In this document: piece after piece, positions 43,938-54,909 of the stretch
Position numbering within the stretch: the first letter of the stretch is position 1
Layout: each line of letters begins with the position of its first letter
Source of the DNA: Rhodocyclaceae bacterium UBA2271
Lineage (GTDB): Bacteria > Pseudomonadota > Gammaproteobacteria > Burkholderiales > Rhodocyclaceae
DNA: 64,000 nt
Assembly (NCBI GenBank): GCA_002347405.1
Contig: DDXB01000017.1
Span: 1 to 64,000 of the forward strand
Direction of reading: 5' to 3'
Position numbers and translations under genes: made by a program
Notes under the pieces: generated by a model
Databases searched by the model: none
What the model was told of the DNA's origin: nothing
The model's input: only the letters and a program-made list of their open reading frames with translations

Positions 43938-44543
43938 GTGTTTTCAATCATTCAGGCTGCCGGTTGGCCAATCTGGTTTCTGCTGCTGGCTTCCGTCATT
44001 GCCGTCGCACTCATCATCGAGCGTAGCACCGCATTGCGGCGCTCCAAAATCGTGCCGCCCGGCCTGTTGCAAAGCGCGATTGCCGAATACCGCCGCACGG
44101 GTATCACGGAAGATTTTTTGGCCCGCCTGAACGCCCACTCGCCACTGGGCCGCATCCTGGCGGCGGGCCTGAAGAATGACCGGAGTTCCCGCGAGGTGAT
44201 GAAGGATGCCATCGAAGAATCCGGGCGCGGCGTGGCGCACGAACTCGAACGTTTTCTTACCAGCCTTGGCACCATCGCCTCAATGGCGCCACTGATGGGA
44301 CTTTTCGGCACCATCGTCGGCATGATCGAGATTTTCGGCTCGGCTACCGGCGTCGGTCACAATCCCCAACAACTTGCGCATGGCATTTCCGTCGCGCTCT
44401 ACAACACCGGGTTTGGCCTGATGATTGCCATCCCGGCGATGATCGCCTACCGCCATTTCCGCGCCTTCGTCGATAGCTGCGTGATCGAAATGGAACTGCA
44501 GGCCCTGAAGCTGATTGAACTGGTTCACGGGGAACGCAAGTGA
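43938..44543 (+). CDS. exbB: ExbB/TolQ/MotA-family proton channel protein
   Basis: 201-aa inner-membrane protein with three membrane helices (about 12-32, 104-128, 148-170), in a TonB- or Tol-type energy-coupling motor. ERFLTSLGTIASMAPLMGLFGTIVGMI and GISVALYNTGFGLMIAIPAMIAY are diagnostic. GTG start with GGGAGGA ten bases upstream. It is paired with exbD, and the set precedes lpxK as in many betaproteobacteria. No tonB gene is adjacent. Confidence 0.9.
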   Translation: MFSIIQAAGWPIWFLLLASVIAVALIIERSTALRRSKIVPPGLLQSAIAEYRRTGITEDFLARLNAHSPLGRILAAGLKNDRSSREVMKDAIEESGRGVAHELERFLTSLGTIASMAPLMGLFGTIVGMIEIFGSATGVGHNPQQLAHGISVALYNTGFGLMIAIPAMIAYRHFRAFVDSCVIEMELQALKLIELVHGERK

Positions 44544-44545
44544 TA

Positions 44546-44647
44546 ATGGCCCCCCACGCTCGCAAAACCGGCTCGCTGCCCCCCATGAAATCACCCGCAG
44601 CGGTGACAGGGGGGCGGAGGCCTCCTTGGGGCGGCCCGGCGGAGGCA
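44546..44647 (+). repeat. ~100-bp intergenic repeat, copy before exbD
   Basis: Begins ATGGCCCCCCACGCTC and contains TCGCTGCCCCCCATG and GGTGACAGGGGGGCG, which pair as a C-run/G-run hairpin. It ends GGCGGAGGCA two bases before the exbD ATG, so the repeat supplies the GGAGG ribosome-binding site. Second copy at 46214. Confidence 0.8.
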
Positions 44648-44649
44648 TC

Positions 44650-45066
44650 ATGAACTTCCAGCGCGGCCACCAACGCGCCGAACCGGAGATCAACCTGATC
44701 CCGATGATCGACGTGTTCCTGGTGATCCTGATTTTTCTCATGGTCACCACGACCTATTCCAAGTTCGCCGGTCTCGAAATCAATCTGCCGACGGCGGACG
44801 CCCAGGCGCAACAGGACAAGACCAATGACATCGACGTGGTCGTCACGGCCACGGGTAGCGTACTGATCAACAAGATGCCGGTGAGCGGCGGCGTCGAAGC
44901 CATTGGCGTGGCGCTGCGCCGCGCCGCCGAGGGTGCGCACGAGCCAGTCATCATCATCAACGCCGACGCCAAGGCCACGCACCAGAGCGTCATCGACGTC
45001 ATGCAGGCGGCGAGAAACGCCGGCCTTTCGCATATTTCCTTTGCCACCCAGCAAACGCAGCAGTGA
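44650..45066 (+). CDS. exbD: ExbD/TolR-family biopolymer transport protein
   Basis: 138-aa single-helix membrane protein with the conserved Asp in INLIPMIDVFLVILIFLMVTT and a periplasmic domain (GLEINLPTADAQAQ, INADAKATHQSVIDVMQAARNAG). It works with ExbB. The ATG at 44650 is preceded by GGAGG from a repeat element, which supports this start over the longer frame. The stop lies within the beginning of lpxK. Confidence 0.92.
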   Translation: MNFQRGHQRAEPEINLIPMIDVFLVILIFLMVTTTYSKFAGLEINLPTADAQAQQDKTNDIDVVVTATGSVLINKMPVSGGVEAIGVALRRAAEGAHEPVIIINADAKATHQSVIDVMQAARNAGLSHISFATQQTQQ

Positions 45067-46054
45067 TGTCCTGACCAGCATCTGGCGCACGCGCGGGCCT
45101 GCTGCGTTCGCGCTGCGGCCCCTTGGACTGCTGTTTTCCCTGTTGTCGCGATTGCGTCGCGCCGCATATCAACTGGGCCTGTTTACCATCGTGCGCCTGC
45201 CGGTACCGGTAATCGTCGTCGGCAACATCATTGCCGGGGGCGCCGGCAAAACACCCTTGACGCTATGGCTCGCGAAGCAACTGACCGCAGCCGGTCGCAA
45301 ACCGGGCATCATCAGTCGTGGCTACGGCGGGGAAAGCACAACACCACGAAAAGTCGGCGCTGGCGCTACGGCGTCAGCGGTAGGCGACGAGCCATTGCTG
45401 CTGGCACGGCGCGCCAACTGCCCGGTTTATGTCGGCGCGGATCGCGTGGCGGCGGCACAAGCCTTGCTGGCGGAAAATCCTGATTGTGACCTGATACTTT
45501 GCGACGATGGCCTGCAGCATTATCGCCTGGCGCGCACCGTTGAAATAGCCGTGATCGACCGACGCGGCCTGATGAATGGCTGGCCGCTGCCGGCGGGCCC
45601 GTTGCGCGAACCGGCGAGTCGCCTTGGGTCAGTTGATGCAATCGTACTGAACGGGGACGCAAACGTCCCGGTAGCGGAGGTGCCTGTATTCAGGATGCGG
45701 TTGGCAGGCGAACGCTTCCATCGCCTCGAAGATCCGACCATTACCTGCTCGGCGAACGACCTGACCGGCTGCAAACTTCATGCAGTCGCCGGCATCGGTG
45801 AGCCACAACGCTTTTTCGACCACCTGTCCGCGCTGGGACTGGATTGTGAAACCCATGCCTTTCCCGATCATCATGGCTACACCAGCACCGATTTACGTTT
45901 TGCAGGCGATGCGATCCTTATGACGGAAAAGGACGCGCTAAAATGCGGCGGCCTTAGCCCGCTGCCGATCTGGGTGTTGCCGGTCGAAGCCCGCATCGAA
46001 CCCGACCTCGCCCGCTTTGTACTGGAGAAAATCGATGGACCCGCGTCTGCTTGA
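45041..46054 (+). CDS. lpxK: Tetraacyldisaccharide 4'-kinase
   Basis: Phosphorylates the lipid A disaccharide; inner-membrane P-loop kinase. The N-terminal hydrophobic helix, then [22 protein letters not shown] (Walker A), GIISRGYGG and [11 protein letters not shown] are typical. No ATG or GTG occurs near the expected N-terminus ([10 protein letters not shown]); the frame offers TTG at 45041 or CTG at 45071, so the start is uncertain and overlaps exbD. A 24-bp repeat copy is inserted in frame around residues 104-111 (KVGAGATA) between GYGG and [10 protein letters not shown], two blocks that are normally close. Confidence 0.9.
   Translation: MPPSKRSSDVLTSIWRTRGPAAFALRPLGLLFSLLSRLRRAAYQLGLFTIVRLPVPVIVVGNIIAGGAGKTPLTLWLAKQLTAAGRKPGIISRGYGGESTTPRKVGAGATASAVGDEPLLLARRANCPVYVGADRVAAAQALLAENPDCDLILCDDGLQHYRLARTVEIAVIDRRGLMNGWPLPAGPLREPASRLGSVDAIVLNGDANVPVAEVPVFRMRLAGERFHRLEDPTITCSANDLTGCKLHAVAGIGEPQRFFDHLSALGLDCETHAFPDHHGYTSTDLRFAGDAILMTEKDALKCGGLSPLPIWVLPVEARIEPDLARFVLEKIDGPASA
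45350..45373 (+). repeat. Dispersed 24-bp repeat, two mismatches, inside lpxK
   Basis: Sense copy with GCTACGG in place of GGGACGG. Read in frame as KVGAGATA after the conserved SRGYGG block of LpxK. Confidence 0.88.
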
Positions 46055-46211
46055 AATCCTCGTCTGCCCGCTCTGCAAGGGCCCGCTCGACTACCGCAAG
46101 CCCCAGGCCGAACTGGTCTGCAAGCCCTGTCGACTCGCCTACCCGGTCAAGGATGACATTCCGGTGATGCTCGAAGACGAGGCGCGCCAACTCGCTCCTA
46201 CGGAAGAATAA
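46035..46211 (+). CDS. ycaR: Trm112/YcaR-family small zinc-ribbon protein
   Basis: 58-aa protein starting [20 protein letters not shown] with a second pair [10 protein letters not shown], together a four-cysteine zinc site of the UPF0434/Trm112 type. Usually found between lpxK and kdsB, as here; function unknown. It overlaps the lpxK end by 20 bases. Confidence 0.9.
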   Translation: MDPRLLEILVCPLCKGPLDYRKPQAELVCKPCRLAYPVKDDIPVMLEDEARQLAPTEE

Positions 46212-46213
46212 CT

Positions 46214-46312
46214 ATGGCCCCCCACGCTCACATTCGTTCGCTGCCCCCCATGGAATCACCCGAAGCGGTGACAGGGGGGCGCATGCCCTCTTGGAGCGGC
46301 CCGGCGAGGGCA
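46214..46312 (+). repeat. ~100-bp intergenic repeat, copy before kdsB
   Basis: Second copy of the element at 44546, with the same ATGGCCCCCCACGCTC start, CCCCCCATG and TGACAGGGGGGCG core. It ends GGCGAGGGCA where the last A is the first base of the kdsB ATG. Confidence 0.8.
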
Positions 46313-47082
46313 TGAGCGTGCCGTTTCGCGTCGTCATTCCGGCCCGCTACGCTTCGACGCGCCTGCCGGGTAAACCTCTGGCCGATATCGCCGGCAAGCC
46401 CATGGTCGTGCGGGTGGTGGAGGTCGCACTTGCCAGCGGCGCCAGCGAGGTGATTGTTGCGACCGATGATGTTCGGATAAGAGACGCAGTTGCCGCGCAT
46501 GGTCATGCCGTGACCCTGACGCGCGCAGATCACCCGAGCGGAACCGACCGGATTGCCGAAGTTGCCCAACAGTCCGGCTGGCCAGATGATGCAGTCGTGG
46601 TTAACGTGCAGGGCGACGAACCACTGATCGATCCGACCGTGATAACCGCCGTGGCACATGCGCTGGAAAATGATCGTGCCGCCGCCATGGCCACCGCGGC
46701 GCACGCGATTACCGACATGACCGAATTCATGAATCCCAACGTCGTCAAGGTAGTAATCGCTGCAAGCGGTCGCGCCCTGTATTTTTCACGCGCACCGATT
46801 CCATGGCACCGTGACGGCTTTGCAACACAACAAGAAAGTTTCCCGGCGAACTTCATTGCGCACCGCCACATCGGCCTGTACGCCTATCGCGTAAATTTTC
46901 TGCACCAGTATGGCGCCCTTGATCCGGCGCCCCTTGAAGGATGGGAGGCACTGGAACAGTTACGCGCACTCTGGCACGGCTTCGCCATTCAGGTCATCAC
47001 CTGTAGCCATCCTCCCTCCCCTGGCGTCGATACGGAAGAGGATCTAACACGGGTGCGGGCCATCTTTGTTGCACCGCACTAA
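46312..47082 (+). CDS. kdsB: 3-deoxy-manno-octulosonate cytidylyltransferase
   Basis: Activates KDO as CMP-KDO for lipopolysaccharide. 256 aa with [19 protein letters not shown] at the N-terminus (nucleotide loop), [13 protein letters not shown] and [10 protein letters not shown]. The start at 46312 joins the end of the intergenic repeat, whose GAGGG acts as ribosome-binding site; an in-frame ATG at 46291 is inside the repeat. Part of lpxK-ycaR-kdsB. Confidence 0.95.
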   Translation: MSVPFRVVIPARYASTRLPGKPLADIAGKPMVVRVVEVALASGASEVIVATDDVRIRDAVAAHGHAVTLTRADHPSGTDRIAEVAQQSGWPDDAVVVNVQGDEPLIDPTVITAVAHALENDRAAAMATAAHAITDMTEFMNPNVVKVVIAASGRALYFSRAPIPWHRDGFATQQESFPANFIAHRHIGLYAYRVNFLHQYGALDPAPLEGWEALEQLRALWHGFAIQVITCSHPPSPGVDTEEDLTRVRAIFVAPH

Positions 47083-47173
47083 TCAGGACAGCTATCCTGT
47101 AATAGATAAAATCTAGGGAATTTTCCTGTTAATAGTGGGAGAATTCGCCGGTTTAGCAGATAACCATCGCTAA

Positions 47174-47851
<678 letters not shown>

Positions 47852-47859
47852 GCCGTAGC

Positions 47860-49128
47860 ATGGCCGCAAAAAAGACCAACGCGTTCTACGCGCAATCGGG
47901 CGGCGTTACTGCCGTCATCAACGCCTCGGCCAGTGGCGTGATCGAAGCCGCGCGCAAGCACAAGGATCGGATTGGCAAGGTCTTCGCCGGCCGGAACGGC
48001 ATCATCGGTGCATTGACCGAGGATCTGATCGATACCAGCAAGGAGTCGGCTGCCGCGATTGCCGCCTTGCGCCATACACCCTCCGGTGCCTTTGGTTCCT
48101 GCCGTTACAAACTGAAGAGCCTGGAAGCCAACAAGCGCGAGTACGACCGTCTGATCGAGGTGTTCAAGGCACACAACATCGGTTACTTCTTCTACAACGG
48201 TGGTGGCGATTCTGCCGACACCTGTTTGAAGATGTCACAACTGGGTAAGGCCATGGGTTACCCCCTGCAGGCCATTCATGTGCCCAAGACGGTCGACAAC
48301 GACCTGCCGATCACCGATAACTGTCCCGGCTTTGGTTCGGTTGCCAAGTACATCGCCGTCTCCACGCTTGAGGCGACCTACGACGTGCGCTCGATGGCCA
48401 AAACCTCGACCAAGGTGTTCGTCCTCGAAGTGATGGGGCGTCACGCCGGCTGGATCGCTGCTGCCGGCGCTATGGCCTCGACCGAAGGCACCGAATTGCC
48501 CATCATCGTGCTGTTCCCCGAGGTACTCTTCGACCAGAAGAAGTTTCTCGCCAAGGTCGACGCTCTGGTCAAGAAATTCGGCTACTGCACCATCGTTGTT
48601 TCGGAGGGTTGCCACCATCCGGACGGCAAATTCCTCGCCGAGCAGGGCACACGTGACGCCTTCGGCCATGCCCAGTTGGGCGGGGCCGCGCCGGTCGTCG
48701 CCAACATGGTCAAGGATGCGCTGGGATACAAGTTCCACTGGGGCGTCGCCGACTACCTGCAACGCGCGGCGCGTCACATTGCCGCGAAGACCGACGTCGA
48801 TCAGGCCTATGCCGTAGGCAAGGCAGCCGTCGAGTTCGCCCTCCAGGGCCACAACTCAGTGATGCCGGCGATCGAACGGACGTCGAACCAGCCTTACAAA
48901 TGGAAGATCGGCATGGCGCCGCTGGCCAAGGTGGCCAACGTCGAGAAGATGATGCCCAAGAGCTTCATCACCAAGGATGGTTTCGGCATCACCGCCAAGT
49001 GTCGCGAGTATCTCGCGCCGCTGATGAAGGGCGAGGACTATCCGCCTTACGGTGCCGATGGTTTGCCAAAATATGTAACGTTGAAAAACGTTGCTGTCAC
49101 CAAAAAGCTGTCGGAGTTCAAGCTTTAA
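47860..49128 (+). CDS. pfp: Pyrophosphate-dependent 6-phosphofructokinase
   Basis: Interconverts fructose 6-phosphate and fructose 1,6-bisphosphate with PPi, so it works both in glycolysis and gluconeogenesis. 422 aa. GGGDSADTCLKM at the phosphate site (Asp in place of the ATP-enzyme's Gly), PKTVDNDLPITD with the catalytic Asp and EVMGRHAGWIAA mark the PPi type. Start at 47860; an upstream GTG at 47848 overlaps the adk stop. The neighbouring H+-pyrophosphatase gene fits a PPi-based energy link. Confidence 0.93.
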   Translation: MAAKKTNAFYAQSGGVTAVINASASGVIEAARKHKDRIGKVFAGRNGIIGALTEDLIDTSKESAAAIAALRHTPSGAFGSCRYKLKSLEANKREYDRLIEVFKAHNIGYFFYNGGGDSADTCLKMSQLGKAMGYPLQAIHVPKTVDNDLPITDNCPGFGSVAKYIAVSTLEATYDVRSMAKTSTKVFVLEVMGRHAGWIAAAGAMASTEGTELPIIVLFPEVLFDQKKFLAKVDALVKKFGYCTIVVSEGCHHPDGKFLAEQGTRDAFGHAQLGGAAPVVANMVKDALGYKFHWGVADYLQRAARHIAAKTDVDQAYAVGKAAVEFALQGHNSVMPAIERTSNQPYKWKIGMAPLAKVANVEKMMPKSFITKDGFGITAKCREYLAPLMKGEDYPPYGADGLPKYVTLKNVAVTKKLSEFKL

Positions 49129-49183
49129 CCGGGTTCAGTTTTAATTCACCACAATTTTTTTTGGAAACAGGGGGGTCTATGTC

Positions 49184-51280
49184 ATGTCAGAAGGTCTGAT
49201 TTTCGCGTTGGTCTGTGCCGTTGGCGCTATTGCCTACGGTCTAATTTCTACCCAGTGGATTCTTGGGCTGGCAACCGGCAACGACCGGATGCGGGAAATC
49301 TCCGCAGCCGTGCAAGAAGGTGCGCAAGCCTATCTGAAGCGTCAATACACCACCATCAGCATGGTGGGTGCAGTGCTGACGGCGGTGATCTGGATTTTTC
49401 TGGGTACTGCCACGGCTGTCGGCTTCATCCTTGGCGCAGTATTGTCGGGCCTGGCCGGCTTCATCGGCATGAACGTTTCCGTGCGTGCCAACGTGCGTAC
49501 CGCCGAAGCGGCAAAGCAAGGCATCAACGCCGCGCTTAACGTCGCCTTCCGCGGTGGTGCCATCACCGGCATGCTGGTGGTCGGTCTGGGCCTGCTAGGC
49601 GTCGCCGGTTTTTACGCCTACCTCAAGGCAACCACCGCGGGCGACATCCCGATGGCCACGCTCCTGCATCCGCTGATCGGCCTCGGCTTCGGTTCCTCGC
49701 TGATCTCGATCTTCGCGCGACTGGGCGGCGGCATCTTCACCAAGGGTGCTGACGTCGGCGCCGACCTGGTGGGCAAGGTCGAAGCCGGCATTCCCGAAGA
49801 CGACCCGCGCAACCCCGCAGTTATCGCTGACAACGTCGGCGACAACGTCGGTGACTGCGCCGGCATGGCCGCCGACCTGTTCGAGACCTACGCCGTGACC
49901 ATCGTCGCCACCATGCTGATCGGTGCTCTGGTTCTCAAGGGCTTCGAAGAGCAGGCCGTGATCTATCCGCTGGTGCTGGGTGGCTTCGCGATCATCGCCT
50001 CGATCATCGGTGCGATGTTCGTCAAATATACGCCTGGCCAGAAGATCATGACCGCGCTGTACAAGGGCCTGATCGTCGCCGGTGTCCTGGCGCTGATCGC
50101 CTTCTACCCGATCACCACCTACTTCCTCCCCGACAACATTCTCGATGGCGTCATGGGCATCAACGGCGGCGCTCATATGCGGCTGTACGGTGCGGCAGTG
50201 ATTGGTCTGGTGTTGACCGGCCTGATGGTCGTGATCACCGAGTACTACACGGCAACCGAGTACGCTCCGGTGCGTCATATCGCTCAAGCTTCGACGACGG
50301 GCCACGGCACCAACGTCATCGCCGGCATTGGCGTCTCGATGCGCTCCACGGCGCTGCCGGTACTGTCCGTCTGTGCGGCCATCTGGGCGTCCTACCTGCT
50401 CGGCGGTCTCTACGGCATCGCCATCGCCGCGACCTCCATGCTGTCGATGGCCGGCATCATCGTCGCGCTCGACGCCTACGGCCCGATCACCGACAACGCT
50501 GGTGGCATCGCTGAAATGGCCAATCTGCCGAAGGAAATCCGTGACGTGACCGATCCGCTCGACGCCGTGGGTAACACCACCAAGGCGGTGACGAAAGGTT
50601 ACGCGATCGGTTCCGCCGGCCTGGCCGCGCTGGTACTGTTTGCCGACTTCACCCACGCTCTCGAAGCCTTCAAGCCGGGTGTCAAGTTCCTCTTCGACCT
50701 GTCCGATCCGGCAGTCATCATCGGCCTGTTCATCGGCGGCATGGTGCCTTATCTGTTTGCCGCCATGGGCATGGAAGCCGTCGGTCGCGCCGCTGGCGCA
50801 ATCGTCGTCGAAGTGCGTCGTCAGTTCCGCGAGATCAAGGGCATCATGGAAGGCACGGCCAAGCCGGAATACGGCACCTGCGTCGACATGCTGACCAAGG
50901 CCGCGATCAAGGAAATGATGATCCCCTCGCTGCTGCCCGTCCTGGTGCCAGTCGTTGTTGCCGTAGGCATGAACTTCCTCATGCCTGAGGTAGATGGCGT
51001 CGGTGCCGGTGTGCGCGCTCTCGGCGGTGTGCTGATGGGTACCATCGTTACCGGCATCTTCGTGGCGATCTCCATGACCACCGGTGGTGGCGCCTGGGAC
51101 AACGCCAAGAAATACATCGAAGAAGGCAATTTTGGTGGCAAGGGTTCGGACGCGCACAAGGCGGCCGTTACCGGCGACACCGTTGGCGATCCCTACAAGG
51201 ATACGGCCGGCCCGGCGGTCAACCCGCTGATCAAGATCATCAACATCGTGGCGCTGCTGATCGTGCCGCTGGTTGCGTGA
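49184..51280 (+). CDS. hppA: Membrane H+-translocating pyrophosphatase, K+-independent
   Basis: 698-aa proton pump with about 16 helices that couples PPi hydrolysis to H+ transport. Active-site blocks [41 protein letters not shown] and [15 protein letters not shown] are complete. In the selectivity region [12 protein letters not shown], Lys with Thr three residues later marks the K+-independent class. It can also use a proton gradient to make PPi. It is 55 bases after pfp and ends at a strong terminator. Confidence 0.96.
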   Translation: MSEGLIFALVCAVGAIAYGLISTQWILGLATGNDRMREISAAVQEGAQAYLKRQYTTISMVGAVLTAVIWIFLGTATAVGFILGAVLSGLAGFIGMNVSVRANVRTAEAAKQGINAALNVAFRGGAITGMLVVGLGLLGVAGFYAYLKATTAGDIPMATLLHPLIGLGFGSSLISIFARLGGGIFTKGADVGADLVGKVEAGIPEDDPRNPAVIADNVGDNVGDCAGMAADLFETYAVTIVATMLIGALVLKGFEEQAVIYPLVLGGFAIIASIIGAMFVKYTPGQKIMTALYKGLIVAGVLALIAFYPITTYFLPDNILDGVMGINGGAHMRLYGAAVIGLVLTGLMVVITEYYTATEYAPVRHIAQASTTGHGTNVIAGIGVSMRSTALPVLSVCAAIWASYLLGGLYGIAIAATSMLSMAGIIVALDAYGPITDNAGGIAEMANLPKEIRDVTDPLDAVGNTTKAVTKGYAIGSAGLAALVLFADFTHALEAFKPGVKFLFDLSDPAVIIGLFIGGMVPYLFAAMGMEAVGRAAGAIVVEVRRQFREIKGIMEGTAKPEYGTCVDMLTKAAIKEMMIPSLLPVLVPVVVAVGMNFLMPEVDGVGAGVRALGGVLMGTIVTGIFVAISMTTGGGAWDNAKKYIEEGNFGGKGSDAHKAAVTGDTVGDPYKDTAGPAVNPLIKIINIVALLIVPLVA

Positions 51281-51302
51281 TCCTGAAGTAATCGCAGCAA
51301 GG

Positions 51303-51335
51303 AAAACGGGCAACCCGCGGGTTGCCCGTTTTTTT
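51303..51335 (+). terminator. Rho-independent terminator after hppA
   Basis: CGGGCAACCCGCGGGTTGCC and CG form a GC-rich palindrome (51307-51328) followed by seven Ts, about 25 bases after the hppA stop. Confidence 0.9.
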
Positions 51336-51349
51336 GTCCGTGCAGTCAC

Positions 51350-51373
51350 AAAGTCGGCGCTGGCGGGACGGCG
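51350..51373 (+). repeat. Dispersed 24-bp repeat, exact copy, hppA-murJ gap
   Basis: Exact copy, between the hppA terminator and the end of the convergent murJ gene; 12 bases from the murJ stop. Confidence 0.9.
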
Positions 51374-51384
51374 AAGACTGCGAA

Positions 51385-52923
51385 TCAGATAGATCCGCGC
51401 TGGCGAAAGTCCCGCAGACGAAAGCCCAACAACCAAAGGGTGGCCAGGTAACCCGTCATTCCCGCGGCCACCAGGGCAGCCAGCCAGGCAACGCGCACGG
51501 ATGCGGAGGCAAGCAGCCAGTCGGCCTCCCTGCCCATGCCGAACCAGAGCGTGACGGCAAGAACCGCCAGGGCCAGGATAATCTTGAACAGGAATACCCC
51601 CCAGCCGGGACTCGGTGTGTAATGCTTGCGCTGGCGCAACCCATAGTAGAGCAAGCCCGCATTGAGACAGGCGGCCAGCCCGATGGACAGCGCCAGTCCG
51701 GCATGTTTGAAGGGCACGATGAAGGCCAGGTTCATCGCCTGCGTCGCCACCAGCGTCAACAGGGCGATTTTGACGGGCGTCTTGATGTTCTGGCGCGCGT
51801 AAAAACCGGGGGCCAGAATCTTCACCAGAATCATGCCGGTCAGGCCGATGCTGTAAGCCACCAAGGCCAGACGGGTCTGCAGCACGTCGGCCGCCGTGAA
51901 GGCGCCATGCTGAAACAAGGTGGCAATCAGCGGCACACCCAGCAGGGCCAGGCTGAGGGCGGCGGGCAGGGTCAGCATGAAGGTCAGGCGCAGCCCCCAG
52001 TCGAGCAGGGCGGAAAATGCCTTCGGGTCGGCGCTGGCGTGCGCCCTGGCAAGACTTGGCAGCAGGATCGTACCGAGTGCCGCGCCAAGCAAACCGGCCG
52101 GAAACTCCATCAGGCGGTCGGCGTAGTAGAGCCAGGACACGCTGCCCGCAACCAGGAAAGAAGCAAAGATGGTATTGATCAGTAGCGACACCTGAGCTAC
52201 CGAAACACCCAATACGGCAGGCGCCATCAGTTTGAACACCCGCCGCACGCCCGGATCGTTCGGCGCGAAATCGAAACGCGGCAACATGCCGATGCGCCGC
52301 AAGGCCGGCAACTGAATTGCCAGCTGGAGCACTCCCCCCAGAAACACCGCCCAGGCCAGTACCAGCACAGGCGGATCGAAATAAGGTGCGGCGAACAGTG
52401 CCATGCCGATGAAGGAGAGGTTGAGCAGTACGGGGGTAAACGCCGGCAGGGCGAAGCGGCTCCAGGTATTGAGTATCCCGGCCGCGAGGGCGACCATGGA
52501 CATGAACAAGATGTAGGGGAAGGCAATCCGCGTGAGCATCACCGTCAAGCCGAATTTATCCGCATCCGGGACAAATCCGGGCGCTGTCGCATAGATCAGC
52601 AGCGGCGCGCCGATCACGCCAAGTGCCGCCACCACCAGCACGATAAAGAACAGCAAGGTAGCGACGCGATCGACAAGCTGGCGGGTATCTTCGGCACTGC
52701 GCTGATTGCGATACTCGGCCAGCAGTGGCACAAAGGCCTGGGAAAAGGCACCCTCGGCAAACAGCCGGCGCAGCAGGTTGGGCAAGCGGAAGGCAACAAA
52801 AAAGGCGTCGGTCAGCATGCCGGCGCCAAACGTGCGGGCGATCACAAAATCGCGGACAAATCCGAGAACGCGCGACAGTAACGTCAGGCTACTGACCGTG
52901 GCGAGGGTGCGAAGCAGATTCAT
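51385..52923 (-). CDS. murJ: Lipid II flippase MurJ
   Basis: 512-aa MOP-superfamily flippase with about 14 membrane helices that moves lipid II outward. [30 protein letters not shown] and [30 protein letters not shown] are diagnostic, with the conserved arginines for the substrate cavity. Start at 52923 is the conserved N-terminus; an upstream ATG at 52983 adds 20 residues not in the family. Divergent from rpsT, an arrangement common in proteobacteria. Confidence 0.96.
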   Translation of the reverse strand: MNLLRTLATVSSLTLLSRVLGFVRDFVIARTFGAGMLTDAFFVAFRLPNLLRRLFAEGAFSQAFVPLLAEYRNQRSAEDTRQLVDRVATLLFFIVLVVAALGVIGAPLLIYATAPGFVPDADKFGLTVMLTRIAFPYILFMSMVALAAGILNTWSRFALPAFTPVLLNLSFIGMALFAAPYFDPPVLVLAWAVFLGGVLQLAIQLPALRRIGMLPRFDFAPNDPGVRRVFKLMAPAVLGVSVAQVSLLINTIFASFLVAGSVSWLYYADRLMEFPAGLLGAALGTILLPSLARAHASADPKAFSALLDWGLRLTFMLTLPAALSLALLGVPLIATLFQHGAFTAADVLQTRLALVAYSIGLTGMILVKILAPGFYARQNIKTPVKIALLTLVATQAMNLAFIVPFKHAGLALSIGLAACLNAGLLYYGLRQRKHYTPSPGWGVFLFKIILALAVLAVTLWFGMGREADWLLASASVRVAWLAALVAAGMTGYLATLWLLGFRLRDFRQRGSI

Positions 52924-53083
52924 ACGCGATGGTAACGCTCCGGGCGCGAGGAACAAGGAAAGCGCCAAACATGAAAAACGCAAACTTCAGTTGAGACTGA
53001 TGCCGAATATACTGGCGCCAGAAAAGCGACCGGAACCTGAAACTTAATTGCACGGAATCCAAAAGCAGGAATCCAAAAGCACC

Positions 53084-53112
53084 TTGCAAAGACGTGCAGC
53101 CCACATTATAAT
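53084..53112 (+). promoter_or_regulatory. Sigma-70 promoter of rpsT
   Basis: TTGCAA (53084-53089) and TATAAT (53107-53112) are separated by exactly 17 bases; expected start near 53119, giving a leader of about 44 bases to the rpsT ATG. Confidence 0.8.
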
Positions 53113-53162
53113 CACGCGCTTTTCACCGATCACTCAATAAGATCATTTAGCTGGAATAACAC

Positions 53163-53423
53163 ATGGCCAATACCGTACAAGCCCGCAAGCGCGCCCGTCA
53201 AGCTGTCGAGCGCCGCGCCCAGAACATGAGCCAGCGCTCAGAATTGCGCACCGCCATCAAGAAAGTGCGCAAGGCCGTTGCTGCTGGCGACAAGACTGCC
53301 GCCCAGGCTGTCTTCAAGGAATCGCAGAGCATCATCGATTCGATCGCGGACAAGCGCATCATTCACAAGAACGCTGCAGCGCGCCAGAAGAGTCGCCTTT
53401 CCGCAGCAATCAAGGGTCTCTGA
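53163..53423 (+). CDS. rpsT: 30S ribosomal protein S20
   Basis: 86-aa, very basic primary 16S-rRNA-binding protein. [21 protein letters not shown] and the C-terminal [18 protein letters not shown] are typical. It has its own sigma-70 promoter and ends before an inverted repeat shared with hypD. Confidence 0.97.
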   Translation: MANTVQARKRARQAVERRAQNMSQRSELRTAIKKVRKAVAAGDKTAAQAVFKESQSIIDSIADKRIIHKNAAARQKSRLSAAIKGL

Positions 53424-53452
53424 AGCCTATCGACGGTTAGCCGCTTGCTGAA

Positions 53453-53489
53453 GAACGGCGCTGGCATCCACTAGGTGCCAGCGCCGTTC
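53453..53489. terminator. Inverted repeat between convergent rpsT and hypD
   Basis: GAACGGCGCTGGCA (53453-53466) and TGCCAGCGCCGTTC (53476-53489) are a perfect 14-bp inverted repeat with a nine-base loop. It lies behind rpsT and touches the hypD stop codon (53488-53490). No long T-run on either strand; a bidirectional terminator or mRNA end structure is likely. Confidence 0.6.
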
Positions 53490-54648
53490 AGCCGTTTACC
53501 GGCTCACTGGCTGTTCGCGCCAAAGCACGACCATAGGTGTAATGCGCCGCGCATGCCCCTTCCGATGAGACCATGCAGGAGCCAACCGGATTCTCCGGGG
53601 TGCATACCGTGCCGAACAATTTGCAATCACGAGGGTGCTTGACGCCACGCAGAATGGCGCCGCAGTCGCATGACTTGTGGTCTGGCACGGCGCGATAGGC
53701 CAGCGCGAAACGTCGTTCAGCATCGAACTCGGCATACAGCGGCCTGATCGCCAGCGCCGAATCGGGAATCGTCCCCAAGCCACGCCACTCAAAGCTGGCC
53801 CGCAATTCGAATACATCAGCAACAATATCCTGGGCCTTGCGATTGCCTTCGCGCGTCACTGCACGCGTGAATTCGTTTTCCACCTCTGCGCGCCCTTCAT
53901 TCACCTGGCGGATCAGCATCAGAATGGCCTGCATCACGTCAAGCGGCTCGAAACCGGCAATCACCACCGGCTTCCGATATTTCACCGCACATCCCTCGTA
54001 GGGCTGGCTGCCGATCACCGTTGATACATGCGCCGGACCGATAAAACCATCAAGGAGCGGCGCGTCAGCTTTACTCTGTGCTGATGACTCGAGGATGCTG
54101 ATAATCGCAGCGGGAGTCAGAACGTGACAGCAGAGCACGCTGAAATTCTTCAGTCCTTCTGCCGCGGCCTGTCTGATCACCACAGCTGTCGGCGGCGTCG
54201 TGGTCTCGAAGCCAATGGCGAAAAACACCACCTGCCGGTCAGGCTGCTCACGGGCAATCTTCAAGGCGTCAGTTGCCGAATACACCATGCGTACGTCGCC
54301 GCCACGCGCACCGGGCAAACTACGGGCCTTCAGTAATGACCTCCCTCCAGAGGCGGGCACGCGCAGGCAGTCACCATAACTGCACAGGATCACGTCTTCC
54401 TCAAGCGCCAGCGCAATGGCCATGTTGACGCGACCAATTGGCAGTACGCAGACCGGGCAGCCCGGTCCATGCACCATGCGCACATTGTCCGGCAGCAGAT
54501 TGCTGACGCCATAGCGCGAAATCGCATGAGTATGACCGCCGCAAAACTCCATGAAGGCGTAGCGTCGTTCAGGACAGGCTTCCGCTGCAATTGCCGTCGC
54601 CAGATTGCGAGCCAGCTTGCCATCGCGGAATTCGTCAACGTATTTCAA
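53488..54648 (-). CDS. hypD: Hydrogenase maturation protein HypD
   Basis: 386-aa Fe-S protein that with HypC builds the Fe(CN)2CO centre. The conserved CGGHTHA (near residue 35), GPGCPVCVLP and the C-terminal cysteines (HKSCDCGAILRGVKHPRDCKLFG, and C in CTPENPVGSCMVSSEGAC) are all present. Not in the hypABFC group 30 kb away; instead divergent from hoxF, with 219 bases between the first genes. hypE is not in the window. Confidence 0.95.
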   Translation of the reverse strand: MKYVDEFRDGKLARNLATAIAAEACPERRYAFMEFCGGHTHAISRYGVSNLLPDNVRMVHGPGCPVCVLPIGRVNMAIALALEEDVILCSYGDCLRVPASGGRSLLKARSLPGARGGDVRMVYSATDALKIAREQPDRQVVFFAIGFETTTPPTAVVIRQAAAEGLKNFSVLCCHVLTPAAIISILESSAQSKADAPLLDGFIGPAHVSTVIGSQPYEGCAVKYRKPVVIAGFEPLDVMQAILMLIRQVNEGRAEVENEFTRAVTREGNRKAQDIVADVFELRASFEWRGLGTIPDSALAIRPLYAEFDAERRFALAYRAVPDHKSCDCGAILRGVKHPRDCKLFGTVCTPENPVGSCMVSSEGACAAHYTYGRALARTASEPVNG

Positions 54649-54909
54649 AACAATCTATCCTGAAGTACTGTGGAGCGAGTCATTCTAACCGAGCAACCCG
54701 GGCAGATCTTGCCGGTGAATGTGGGCGGGCAGATGGGAAGGAGCGCTATCGAATCGGAACAGTCTTTTTCAGCGCGATACTCGCTAGTTACTTTCTCGTG
54801 AGTCGTCGGTGTGCCTGTGACGCTCCTTTGATCCAGCGCAAAAAAACCATGATTAGAGCAGGGTAGCATGCGCGTTTTCTCAATGTCGCAGCGCAACATG
54901 AGGATTTCG

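Noticed and set aside
49595..51436. A 613-codon open frame on the minus strand opposite hppA
   Set aside because: Gly/Asp/His/Arg-rich shadow frame; hppA on the other strand is complete and conserved.
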